This document shows positions 33,751-45,233 of a stretch of DNA of 64,000 bases, piece by piece. The position numbers and the translations under genes are program-made. The stretch lies in contig JABACO010000019.1 in NCBI GenBank assembly GCA_013339895.1, positions 6,505,268 through 6,569,267 of the forward strand. The letters are read 5' to 3'. The notes under the pieces were generated by a model. The model was not told the origin of the DNA. It did not search any database and saw only the letters and a list, made by a program, of their open reading frames with translations. Numbering within the stretch: position 1 is the stretch's first letter; the number at the start of each line of letters is the position of its first letter. The stretch is from Ephydatia muelleri (Eukaryota > Porifera > Demospongiae > Spongillida > Spongillidae).

Positions 33751-35480
33751 ACAGACCTTCTTATAGCATTGAACTGAGTAATAAACTCCATTGGTTTTGA
33801 TGATCCTTCAGCCTTCTCCACTAGCTCATCAGCCGATTTTGTCAAAGTTGCAATACCAGCCTCCAGTCTGGACTTTTTTGCCTTCAGATCATCAATCTCT
33901 TCAAGGATTACTTTACGCTTAATGTTGCATCTTGATGCTTTTTCTCCTCCTCTAAATGCCTATGATAACATTGCCTAGCAGATGATGCTTGCAACAGAAG
34001 TTCCTTTGACATGGCTACATTTGTCACACCACCACCACTAATCAAATAGTCTTTAATTGCTCTTTGTGCAACAAGGACTCATGTTTTGGACACTTGCTTC
34101 CTTGTTAATTGAAAAGCCCTTCTCAACGGAAGCCTGGTCATGAGAAAGAAGCAATAGCTTTTTTGATAAGTTCCATAATTCAACCCACTGCTTGTTTTTC
34201 CCCAAAGCACCATAAAAAGGACATCAAGCCTATCTGTGCCAACCTTGAAGGACATGAAATTCTCATTAGCAGTATTTTCAGTAGCAAATTCTTTGTACTG
34301 ACGAATAATAAGATCACACTGCCCAGCTGTAACATGGTGCATGTAAACGAGGATTTGCAATGCTCGTGTAAGCTGTTGCATACACTTAGGCTGGTAAGTA
34401 GACAAGTCTCTAGGATTTAAGGTTCCATTCAAGGTTTCTAACAAGTAATTGGAGACTTCTCCAACAACTTATTAACCAGCAATACCAGAACTTTTTTGGT
34501 ATCTGACTTCACGCTAAATACATCCTTGTCAGATATCCTCTTTGTTCACTTAAGCTCATGCAATAACTTTTCAGACACAAATCCTATGTTGACCTTTGAG
34601 GTGTCTTTATGAAGGGATGTATTTGATACATCATTACCTAAAACTTTTATCATCTTAATTGCAGAAAGCTTAGCCTGTTCCATAACATCTTTCTTAATAA
34701 ATTGATCAAAAAGTCCAACAAGGGTATCATGCAGGTCTTTAACCAGAAGTGGAACCATTGGAAGATCAGCCTGGTACTTTGTAAGAAAAGGAGCAATCTC
34801 CAAAGCTATAGAAAGAAATACATTAGCCTTTACAATGAAAAGAGGGTCATCACAACACCTTGCTACTGTGTCAGAGGACTTGATGTGAGGATTTGGTAGT
34901 TTTCCTGATTTTACAGCTTTAACATAATTTACTACATGTGGCCAGACTTCTAGAGCTCTTTCCACAACAGGCACATTTTCTACCCATCTATGCGAGCAAA
35001 ACATCTTTGGAAGACTTCAGAAGCCGATGCATTAACATGTATAAAATCTTCTCGTCTTGCTGGTGAATCCTTAAAGAGCCAATACAATGAAGAAAGAGAG
35101 TGCTCTATCTCCCAGCCAGACTGTCAAAAACCCAACCGGAAAGCATTATGCAAATGATGCAATCCACAGCTCCCAATATTCAGTGGGGCTCTGCCAACTT
35201 CAGTTTGAAGGTCACCTTTCGTAGTGTCCCATGTTTATGAATTCTGCTCCCACTTTCTTGGACTTCTGCAAGTAATAAATTAAGCTTTACAATTAACTCA
35301 GTCTCAAGGAATATCAGACCTTTCAGATGTATTGTAGCAACTGCCGGAAAAAGTAAATCTAATACTTTCTTGTATAGCAAAAGCAGTAGCAATATCCTTG
35401 CTAGGGGCCTGTCTGTTGCTACATACATTGCGTGACCGTATTACAGATTGTAGCTCTCACACCTGAAACACGATATGTTC
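33750..35480 (-). mobile_element. decayed hAT-like transposase
   Basis: Successive minus-strand frames give blocks of one protein broken by stops and frameshifts. In order: HHLHNAFRLGF, CSHRWVENVPVVERALEVW, VNYVKAVKSGKLPNP, a helical middle, then MQQLTRALQILVYMHH, and near 34.05 kb DYLISGGGVTNVAMSKELL with a basic-acidic tail HRHLEEEKKHQ. This looks like the RNase-H-fold transposase family common in sponge and cnidarian genomes that ends in a hAT-type dimerisation region; I identify the family from memory only. No introns or terminal repeats seen. It is a pseudogene. Confidence 0.55.
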
Positions 35481-36740
35481 CATACAATATCTTTGCCTCA
35501 TGCACATTGTGGAACTTCCCGTTCTGTGTTGAACAAAGATGTATGCCCAAACCTCAACATGCTGTCAGGAAGGTGCAGTATCAGGTAAATTTTCTCCACA
35601 TCACGCTGTAGCAATCAATAGCCCTTGCAAATCGGTGGTGACACACATCTCTGTACAATTCAATCTTCTGAGGTTCAGACTCTTCGCAATGCACCATTTT
35701 GAAAACCTATTTTATTATAAAATGAAAACACACACACAATCACATTTCCAAGATTATGTACCATTGACAAGGCATGCCAGACTTCAATCTCAGCCTCAGA
35801 GAGGCAAGGCGAAAAAAATGAACATTGCAATTTGTGCTAAGAACTTGAAGTCTCTGCCTGCAAATGAAATGACTACATTATAGGATCATTTGCAAGCTAA
35901 ACCAGAGAATGAGAATGCAGAAATGAAAGTTAGCTAATCTACAAAGGATTTATTTATAGTGCCAAAATATGTCAGATGAAATTCCACCAGTTAGACCTGA
36001 GGATAGTAATGCTGCAATGCGAGCTACCACTTCCTTCTGCTGTTTTTCAAATCAACAGGAAGCTGGAGGGTCTCCTTCTCGCTTGTATCATACAGAGTCC
36101 TGAGTCACTTGCGCTCTGCATGAGTATGTGTTGAACGAATGAGTTGCACTTCCGTATAGTACTACTCTTCACAGATACCGGTTAGACTGGAAGCATGATT
36201 TTAAAATAATAATAAAAAATCATGGTGGGAAAAGTAATTATAATTACTTACCTGCAAATTTGACAAAATTTCAGCATTCCAGATCCAAGGTGGTGGATAT
36301 TTCAGCTGCTCAGGGGTTGTCACATAGAAAACATACAACAGGTGCAAGTTTCAAGGCATTACTATTCAACTGTGCGCCAACACAATTATTCTCTTTTCAA
36401 GTGCCAACAGTTGATCAACAAGAGGGTGGGCGATCTCCAGGACTGGTACCTGGTTTGACGTAAATATGAAAACTCGTGCATTGTCCTTTTGCTGTAGTCC
36501 AGCCAAGAGGAAGCACTATGAATCAAACTTGTTCCAGACCTTAGATCTGTTATCACTTGTGCCATCCAAGAATATGATAAGTGGTACCATAAATGCAGGT
36601 AGCAAGCCATACATTATGGATCATGTCTTCAAAGGATAAGAAGACTTTTCCGCTAGCTCTTAAGAGAAATAAAATATGTCAATTTACATTGTTTTTTGTA
36701 CACAGCATTTTAGCACAATATACATGTACTCCTACATGTA
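35481..36740. other. repeat-derived stretch without recognised gene
   Basis: Short open frames on both strands. The part up to about 35.7 kb may be the worn N-terminus of the transposase just left of it. Nothing else recognised. Confidence 0.4.
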
Positions 36741-37728
36741 GTGTGGTTTTTGGGCAATCAAAATGTTGAATCAGAATTAATACTTACTCCTTCCCTGACC
36801 ACATCATTTCACCATACCTCCTTGAGGCCATCAATATTTATAATGCCCTTGTTTCTCCTAATGAAGCTCTTTCATCAACCATTGACTCCATCCACACCAA
36901 TCGACATGTTTTGTCACAGAATCTTGAAGACAAACAGTTTCAATCCCTCTTGCAAAGCAGCACCCTGGCTGACCGAGCCCGACTTCTTTCGTCTCATCCC
37001 CACATGCTAGCTCTTGGTTGCGTGTTACCCCTTCACCAACCTTAGGCTTGCATTTAACACCATCCGAATGTCAGTTTGCCATCAAATGGTGGCTTGGTAT
37101 TCAGTTATGTGAGCCTGGCTCTGTGTGTGCCCTTTGCCCGACCAAAGCCCTTGAGGCTCACCACGCTCTAACATGCAAGAGGGGTAGTTATGTAATTGCG
37201 CGTCATAACCACCTTCACGACACCTTGCATCACTTCTTCAAGAAAGCCTTATACAACCATAAGCTGGAAGCTGGCAGTGGTCTTGGACATGACCAGAAAC
37301 AATCTAGACCGGCAGACATTCTAGTTAACAACTGGGGCTTCAATGGCAAACCTGCAGCGTTCGACCTATCTGTGCCGTCTCCGCTAAAACCTGACATAGT
37401 TTCTGAAGCGGGACACACAGCAGGCGCTGCAGCTTTTGCCACAGAACAGCGAAAGATACAAGCAAATTCAGGGATTTGTGAAGAACTAGGCTGGAGTTGC
37501 ATACCCCTTGTTGTTGATTCATTCGGGGCCTGGGGCCAACTTGCCTCTAACACATTCAAGAAATTTGCTTCCCGCCTTTCAGTCCAGGTTAACTCCTCCA
37601 CTTCCACCACTCTGGACAGCATTTATTCCAGACTAAACCTTTCCCTTGTGCGCTTGAATGCCAGAGCATTTCTTGCAAGGGCAGGTCCCTGTGCAAAAGT
37701 CTCAGACATCTACTTAGATGGTTGACTC
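36741..37728 (+). mobile_element. R2-like retrotransposon 3' part with intact CCHC + REL nuclease domain
   Basis: Two plus frames joined by a frameshift near 37010. The downstream frame is open for 235 codons: SECQFAIKWWLGIQLCEPGS, the zinc knuckle CALCPTKALEAHHALTCKRG followed by VIARHNHL, then a PD-(D/E)XK-like core with RPADILV, AAFDLSV and EQRK, and a C-terminal SRLNLSLVRLNARAFLARAG. The CCHC-RHN-nuclease order matches the restriction-like endonuclease module of R2-type non-LTR retrotransposons. The reverse transcriptase is missing, as expected for 5' truncation. It belongs to a different subfamily from the FDVRV-type tails. The fold-back element at 37794 begins just after its stop. Confidence 0.7.
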
Positions 37729-37793
37729 AAACATAGTTGTTATGTGTGAGAGTAAAAAAACGACTTCAAACCGTAATTTGAATCTGCTATATC

Positions 37794-38616
37794 ATATGGG
37801 ACAGTTTCCGAGAAAACTTCCTATGTTTTATAACATTATAAAATAATCGAGTTATAACGTTTGAATCGCTATAAAGTCCGAACGGTAAAGGCTATCGACT
37901 TCCTATTTTCATGACTTCATACTACACCATTTCTCTATGGTGAAATACATTTTGGTATCTTGCACTTGCTCCGTGCCAGCATTGCAACGTTCTATACCCC
38001 ACCTGGTTCAAACCCAACATAACTTTCTGTAGGAGTAATCAAATCGCTTCAAATTCGGTTTGTAGATAGAGAGGTCCTATACCTATCTACCTATTCTGTT
38101 CGTTAATTTTTATGCCATCCGTTACGGAGATACAGTTGAACAAACTACGTGCACTTTTTCCCGCTCGATTCGCGCCAATGATTTGGGCAAATCGCGTCCC
38201 GCTCAATGTATGGGAGGCGGTGATTATATCACTGGCGCGTATCGAGCGGGAAAAAGTGCACATAGTTTGATCAACTGTATCTCCGTAACGGATAGTATAA
38301 AAATTAACGAACAGAACAAATAGATAGGTATAGGACCTCACTATCAACAAACCGAATTTGAAGCAATTTGATTACTCCTACAGAAAGTTATGTTGGGTTT
38401 GAACCAGGTGGGGTATCAAACGTTGCAATGCTGGTATGGAGCAAGTGCAAGACACCAAAATGTACTTCACCATAGAGCAATGGTGTAGTATGAAGTGTTG
38501 AAAATAGGAAGCCTATAACCTTTACCGTTCGGACTATATAGCGATTCAAACGTTATAACACAATTATTTTATATTGCTATAAAACATAGGAAGTTTTCTC
38601 GGAAACTGTCCCATAT
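37794..38616. mobile_element. long fold-back element FB-L, best copy
   Basis: 823 bp, starting ATATGGGACAGTTTCCGAG and ending CGGAAACTGTCCCATAT, with arms of about 400 bp that pair almost throughout, including CCGAACGGTAAAGGCTATC and CGTTACGGAGATACAGTTG blocks. A smaller GC-rich palindrome around CGCTCGATTCGCGCCA forms the centre. No coding sequence of its own. Confidence 0.88.
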
Positions 38617-38718
38617 CTATATTTGAAAACAAAAAAAAATACTTACTCATAATCATCTATTAATTGTAATTATCAATACATTCACCAATTGGTTATAACA
38701 CAGCAATATAAAACTTAC

Positions 38719-39986
38719 CTTATCAGATAGAATTGTCAAAGATCCATCATGGCCTTTTTTGTACATATGCCTGGTCCTAGAATCAATTTGAGGAAGAATT
38801 GTGAGTATTGTGGAAACTGGAATTTCAACTATTTCTGACAAAATATAAACATTCAGCTCAGATGGATGTACTTGAAGGACTTGAACGCTTGCAAATACAC
38901 CATTATGACCCTCCTGTGTAACAGTTACTGAGTAACATTATCTTTGAATTGCACAAATCAAGTGTATGCTAAAACTGTTTAATGATGCTGACACACCAGC
39001 AATTGATGACTGCACAACATCTTTTAAAAACACACTTCCAACAGGAGAAGTTGCCATTGGTGCATGAAACTTTGTGTCATTTCTCCACTGTAACCCATGG
39101 AATATTTCTCTGCTAGTTCAACATTGAAATAATTACATATCAAGATATTCACATCATACAGTACCTGAATTCTTTTTTTTGGTAAAACTGGATACTGCTC
39201 CATTTTTCTAGCAATATCAGGATTGGCCATACTCAATTTAATGGTTTCCGCTATGGAATTTACATAGAAGGGTACACCAGATAGGCTGTAGAACTGAGTA
39301 GGTTAAATTTAAGCTTTGTCAATACACCGTGTGTACCTTCTCTGATGCATGATATCCTGGTAGCCTATACGAGATCATTGTGGAAACACTTGGAAGTGCA
39401 AGAAACATGCATCTCACAGTATGGCACACAAATGTCAGATTGGATAGACCCTGTGTAGAGAAGTGAATGATTACACTCCTTCAACAAATCATCAAGAATG
39501 CCTTACCATTGATCGAGGACTGTGAATTATTATGTATGCCATTGCAGACATCATAGATAAAAATGGATGGTACTGGCCCTCTTTATTGGCACTAGGCTTA
39601 GAATATTAGCTACATCTATACAGTGCACACAAATTAACAGTAATAAATGTTACACAATCATCACGTCGAATTATTTCTACCTGAATCTGAACTAGAGTCT
39701 GAATCTATTTCCACTTTGTTGTGATGGCCAATGTCCTTGTCCCCTATAGCTAGTGATAATTCATTGCTAGCAATTGCTAAACGACTATGACTCTTGGTTA
39801 CAGTAGAGGATCCACCTGTATCAACATTTCCAGATTCACGCTCAGCTTCCAAATTCTCAGTTGAAGCACAAATTTCCATCAGACAAACTTTGTCTTTGAG
39901 GAATGTGGTCTCTACATACCTTTCATATATTTTTATTTATAGTCAAACTTATTCAGACAAACATCACAACGAAATTTAGCAGCCAT
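38719..39986 (-). CDS. uncharacterised spliced gene, transposase-like, 3' end unclear
   Basis: Five exons join in phase: 39507-39580, 39337-39450, 39165-39293, 38995-39087, 38719-38913. An acidic exon starts the series upstream (39681 to about 39900), and an ATG at 39986 opens MAAKFRCDVC, a possible C-x2-C finger. The product contains MAYIIIHSPRSM, PFYVNSIAETIKLSMANP, FHAPMATSPVGSVFLKD and VEIPVSTILTILPQI. HSPR and FYVN-type segments recall proteins near CACTA/KDZ transposons, but I do not recognise the family with confidence. The donor at 38718 leads straight to the fold-back element at 37794-38616, so the gene may have lost its 3' end or may read into a stop about 20 codons past the donor. 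The join between the first two exons is not resolved. Confidence 0.5.
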
Positions 39987-40864
39987 CTTTCTCACGTGTG
40001 ACTGTGGCTTGCAGTCAATTTTGAAATGCAGCAGCTTTCACGAGCTCCAATTGCAAGGAGCAATGACAATGGCAACAAGAAGCAACACTGCCTCCACCTA
40101 CTGTGTTTGAAACATCAAGAAACGCTGAATTACTGCAGTCACTATCTAACAGTGGCAGGGACTCTTCATTGAGCTTTGATTTGCGAGTATCAGAACCCCT
40201 TCATCGAGCTTGGTTTTTCGGTGTGTGCTACATCTCAGGAATCAGCATTATCCAGGGAGCTGTGTACGATGCAAAAACTGTGACACAATTGTCAGAAAAT
40301 CTTAGAAGTGTTGAAACCAGGCAAATTGAACTATGGATGAACTAAAACAGCTGATTCAGGGTTTAACCCAAGCTTCATTTTGTATCAAGGGCAGCATTTA
40401 GGAGGTACATGACCATGAGGCATTCAATATTATATATGACTGCATCTATCACTCATGTTGGCAACAACTTAATAAGTCACATAAAATAATGAACATGCAT
40501 GAGGTTACATACATTGACTTTGATATCTGGTGTTCATATGCAGCAACCATGAAATTGCAAATCACAAAATTGTTCTGCAGCTCCCTTAAGAGAAACCCTA
40601 CTGAGGAATCAGTCCGAGTTAGTGAATTTACTTAACCACATGTGTGCATGTTTTATTTACATTCATGATTTTAAAAAGGTGGTAGTTGCCAGCTGCCCAA
40701 GTGGTCTGAACTCAAGCATACAAGTTTGGTGCTGCAGTTCGATTCGCCAATGCTAGATTGTCAGATCATCATACTGAAGAACAACGTCAGGTGACCATTT
40801 ATAGTTTCCATACATGTGCCACTTAATAATATGTATATGATAATCATGCAAATTTTTAAACAGT

Positions 40865-40990
40865 GTTTAGGAATTCAGCCATTGCTATTTTGCGTGCAAC
40901 AAACCTTTGCTTGCGGGGATCTAGGGTAAAATGGAGAAGTGGACATGGCATGGATGATGGAGCTGGCCTCCCTCATTTTCCTCACTGATA
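40865..40990 (+). mobile_element. REL retroelement C-terminal tail fragment
   Basis: One plus frame reads FRNSAIAILRATNLCLRGSR, then VKWRSGHGMDDGAGLPHF, the same tail as at 43.8 kb. It ends where the RAG1-N-like copy 2 region begins. Confidence 0.65.
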
Positions 40991-41129
40991 TTTTTCAAAA
41001 GTGCTCATTTCAATGCAACTAATTTTTTTATTTATTTATTTTTGTCTAAGTGTATGCTGTATAATGTTCTTTTCCAGTCTATTAATACGAAGTGTTTATT
41101 CATTCAGCCATACCATTCTAGCCCCTAAA

Positions 41130-41598
41130 GAAGGCCGTGCTAATAAGCTTTTAAAGTACATGGGCACCATTTCACCACTACCACTAAATGCTCTTGGCAA
41201 CCCTAATCACTGTTTTGTAGCAAATGACAATTTGTCAGTTCTACGGGATCTGAAGTGTACTCTGTGCTTAGAGGTTCTCAACCAGCCCCTGGAGCTGCCA
41301 TGCAAAGCACTTGAGTGTGCCAAATGCATCAAACAATGGATATGGTGTTAGCGGATGTACAGTGTCCCTGTTGTTATGATACAGCACCATTGCATCTTAA
41401 CCCTGCACCCTCCTTGGTACTGAACATCTTGGGCAATGTATTAGGGACATCAAAGCTAGAAGTTTTGATGATCACCAGTACCACCATCTCCTACTGAAGA
41501 GGAGATGATAGCAGCTGTAGATGTCCTCAGACACATGTCATCAACAAGCCAAGAACCCTGTTTTTCAATGTCGAACACAAGGAAGAGTATGTGCACAC

Positions 41599-41631
<33 letters not shown>

Positions 41632-42540
41632 TCAAATGTAATCACTGATATGATCACTTCCTTATAGCCAGTCACATCCATGAGGGTTACAGCCACCCAC
41701 AATCTAACCAGATCAGTTAGCAAGAGGACACTCAAGCGAAGGTGTCAAGGGATGAGCCATGTGCGTGACATTGTCTGTGGAGGGGGAGCATCCACCTTAC
41801 TCAAGAATAAAATAAAGTGGCTGAGTGACAAAGAAATGCAGCATTTGTTAGTGGAGTTAGGGATTGCTATGGACATCAATGTGAGTGCAGGCCAAGGCCT
41901 GGCAATCAAGGCTGGCCTAGCAATCCCTTGGCACAAGCTGCGACACTATCGAAGGTTTATCATATGCACATTCCACAGCAATTTTTTTTAATAACTCTGT
42001 TATCACTTGCACATAACTCTAGATGGCTTAAGGCTTCAGGAATCTCCATTGCTAGTGAAGAAAAGATGCGGCAAATCTCGAGAGAGAGATGATCAGGGGC
42101 AACCTCAAACGAGAGATTGCCCCTTTTTCATTTTCACTGAAATGTGGGGGAGAGAAGATATGAGGAGCCGCCTTGGTCTACATGCATGTTCCAAATTTGG
42201 TGGAAAAGTAATTCCAACTGCTAGATGAAAATGCCAAGTAATGAATAAACTACATGCAAGATGGTTTTATAAATGCATACACTGTATTGATGTACATAGA
42301 GCTGGCAGGCTCACTTGGCATGATGTAATCCCCAGTGATAAAGTATGAATCAAGCTGGACATTCAAGAAGAGCTTTCAGATTGTTAATGTTCTCTCGCCC
42401 AATCGTCCCCAAAATACCTGTGTCTTCTGCTGATTTGAGGCCCTAATCTCCATGTAACATTAGATCACTTTCAAGACCAGGTGGAAGAACAAGTGGGCAA
42501 TGAGATAGAACTAAATATCTATATTTGGAAGACTTCTTAC
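41130..42540 (+). mobile_element. RAG1-N-like RING transposase, copy 2 (middle part, frameshifted)
   Basis: Plus-strand blocks in order: a RING finger (CTLCLEVL, LELPC, CAKC, then CPCC after a frameshift near 41340) paralogous to the one at 31.2 kb; MSHVRDIVCGG with KIKWLSDKEMQHLLVELGI (41750-41960); WLKASGISIASEEKMR with APFSFSLKCGG (42022-42230); WHDVIPSDKVIKLD-type residues near 42320-42360; and NLHVTLDHFQDQVEE near 42440-42510. It is the same family as the copy at 30.7-31.9 kb and supplies the middle that copy lacks, but it has lost the N-terminal zinc motifs and the EQGAESIH end. A CA repeat of about 36 bp at 41595-41630 interrupts it. Confidence 0.6.
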
Positions 42541-42559
42541 TTCGCATAACGATTGTAAC

Positions 42560-43410
42560 GAACGGTTGCAGTAATCTTGCTCTTCCCACGTACATTCGTG
42601 GTGTGTGTCTTTGTTACACTTCAACATTCCAACTCAGTACCATGATTCTAATATTAATCATGCATTAAATTACAATTCTAAATAATATGTTTGTTAATGT
42701 TCAACTGAGAAATGACAGTACTGTAAAAGATGTACAATGATTGGAATAGACTATGCAGATTCTTCTTGACAAAATGCTCCACTATTTCATTTGCTTTGAT
42801 TGGAATATCATAATTCATGTGCATTAAACTGGGTGAAGCCAGGCACTCTTCTCTCATACTATTCCGAATGTGTTTTCAGCTTTTGTAGTACTGAAAATGT
42901 GCGTTACAGTAGTTAGGCAAATACTATTAATTTAGAATGTTCTAACAGATCAATTAATTATATTAAAACCCTCATAACTTAACAGCTTCAAAGCCCTCTA
43001 GTATCGGAGTAATTTTATGGCAATTGAATATGCAGTGGAACAGGATTAATTTCAAGCTACCAAGTTCAATAAGTTATTCAAATTTAACGTCATTCATTTA
43101 AAATATATTAAGGTTGAAGATTTATTAGATAACTAATTTTGATAAACATTTCTAATAAGTCCAGTATGAAATGAAGTAAAAAACAACATTTAATTTGGTA
43201 TTAAAATTATGTGATAGTGAATTATTAAAATTCAAAGCCATTTAAAGCATTGTGGTATTTAGTGTTTTCAAGTTTGATTGGTTATTTTTGAATATTACAA
43301 TTTTTTAAATAATTCAAGTTAATGTGTACCTAGCTCATGAATCCTCCAATAGTTGTCGTACATTGTAAAATCACATTAAGTATTTACCAAGGCAACAAAG
43401 GTGTAATCTG
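42560..43410. other. AT-rich stretch without recognised gene
   Basis: No open frame of note and no repeat family recognised. Confidence 0.5.
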
Positions 43411-43419
43411 TCCTAAGCA

Positions 43420-43850
43420 ATGGCCCACATGCACAAGCAATATTACTATATAATGCAACCGCAGGTGGAGGCATTGTTTGATGTCCGTGTCGTAGACACT
43501 GATGCCCCATCACACTGCCATCGAGCATCAAATACCATTCTTGAGTCAAGCTTACAGGAGAAGAAGAGAATGTACAACAAGGCAGTAGAAGACAGAAGAG
43601 GTACCTTTACCCCATTTGTACTTTCAGTGGACTGACTACTTCATAAAGAGGTTCCTAAGGCAGATGGCCACTGCTCTGTCCTTCAAGTGGGACAAAGCCT
43701 TTTCCATTACAAGCAGTTATGTAAGATCACGGCTTGCTTTTGCGAGGGTTCAGCAGTGAGCCTTTGTCTTAGAGGGTCCCGCATCAAGTGGAGAAGTGGG
43801 CTGGGGTTTGATGATGGTGCTCCTCTGGCCTCATTCATGGATTAATTTTT
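43420..43850 (+). mobile_element. REL retroelement 3' fragment, plus orientation
   Basis: Open frame with EALFDVRVVDTDAPSHCHRA, then EKKRMYNKAVEDRRGTFTPF, a stop, and in another frame RGSRIKWRSGLGFDDGAPL. This is the nuclease core and tail of the FDVRV-type elements, truncated at its 5' end. Confidence 0.65.
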
Positions 43851-44049
43851 TTGACTATTGGTTTCTCTTTATGATTTTATTTTAAGTATCATCTAATTGT
43901 ATGTATTTCATGTTTTGATAGCTACCTATTTAGTATATCTAATGTGCATTATATATTATTATTATTATTATTAATGACAAGCTATATAACATTAAAAATC
44001 CTTTAATATAATAAAATACACAGAGAAGATGAAATGAAATAATGAAATA

Positions 44050-44640
44050 AATAAGTTAATCAAATCTTGATAACTCTGTCAGCGCTCAGCACCATCATCT
44101 ATTCCAACTCCGCTTCCCCACTTGGTACAAGAACCACACAAGCAAAAATTTGTGGCTCAACGGACTGCAAAAGAAAGCCTTATGCACAGCCATCCTGTGG
44201 TTTGTCTAAGTGGTTTGTCCCATGTTATGCTCATTGTTTGGGCTAGCCTTTTAAGTAAGAAATTTGCCTCTCTGCCCAGCATTCCATCAGTGGATATGGT
44301 GTAAAAGATGCTCGATGTGCTTCAGCTGCACTGCTGTATTTCCTTTTCTCTCTCTTCTGCCGAGGAAAGTACTGCATCTGTGCTTCGATGTATGTGTGAT
44401 GGTGCATCAGTGTCTACTACTCGCACATCAAGCAAGGCTACTGTCTGAGGTTGCCATAGGCCTCTAATGCAATCACGGCGTGGGTACCATCTCTGATGTT
44501 AGCCGGCTTTACCATTGGCACCTTTATCGCATTCTTGAAGCCAGATCCTCCAGTGCGTCTTATACTTCATTGTGACTAGATCCCCATCTTGCAGTCTAGG
44601 GCATGCTCAAGATTTGATTATGTTTACATCTATCGAGGGT
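44050..44640 (-). mobile_element. REL retroelement 3' fragment, minus orientation
   Basis: On the minus strand from 44620: HALDCK, then a worn nuclease core around LEAYGNLRQ and a tail IRLSFAV near 44190. Several stops. It faces the plus-oriented copy at 43.4-43.85 kb, giving a loose inverted pair. Confidence 0.55.
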
Positions 44641-44995
44641 AATCAAATTAATAACACAGTTCGTATATTCATTTATAGTACCTAAAGGACCACATAGCTG
44701 GTCTGAACTTAGAACAGTTAAGCGTATAAATCACATAGTATAGAAAGATTACAAACAAGTGTATTGCTATGTCTGGAAATAAAATCATTGTGGTTAGTTT
44801 TACTAAAACAAATCTCTGTAATGCTACGATAACCTAGCATAAGCTTTACTGTAAACAATCTGGTTTTTGAACAAAATAGGGTCAATTACATAAAATAAGC
44901 CACAATTAAAATAAAAATAATGTGTATAATTTCACTTGCAGGATTCAATGCTTCAAATTGATTTTTTTTTTAGGTATTTGAATAATGTTACATTT

Positions 44996-45233
44996 GGGAT
45001 CATTTTCGCAAAAAGGACCTAATGCATATTTTTTTCAAGATTTCAAGTTTTTAATATTCTAGAAGTTTGAAATGTCGCAATTCTTATGCACTGAGAATCG
45101 AGTATCTGTCATGGATTTGTAAGGCACTGAATTTTTAATTAGCCATACATTTCAACACAAAGGCTGCAATTCTATTGCGTGTACTGGAAATGTTATAATG
45201 TATGTGTTAGGTCCTTTTTTGCTGAAATGACCC
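44996..45233. mobile_element. MITE family B, copy 3 (best preserved)
   Basis: 238 bp; ends GGGATCATTTTCGCAAAAAG and CTTTTTTGCTGAAATGACCC are inverted repeats. The internal core has TTTTTAATTAGCCATACATT and ATTCTAGAAGTTTGAAATG, shared by the other copies. No coding capacity. Confidence 0.75.
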
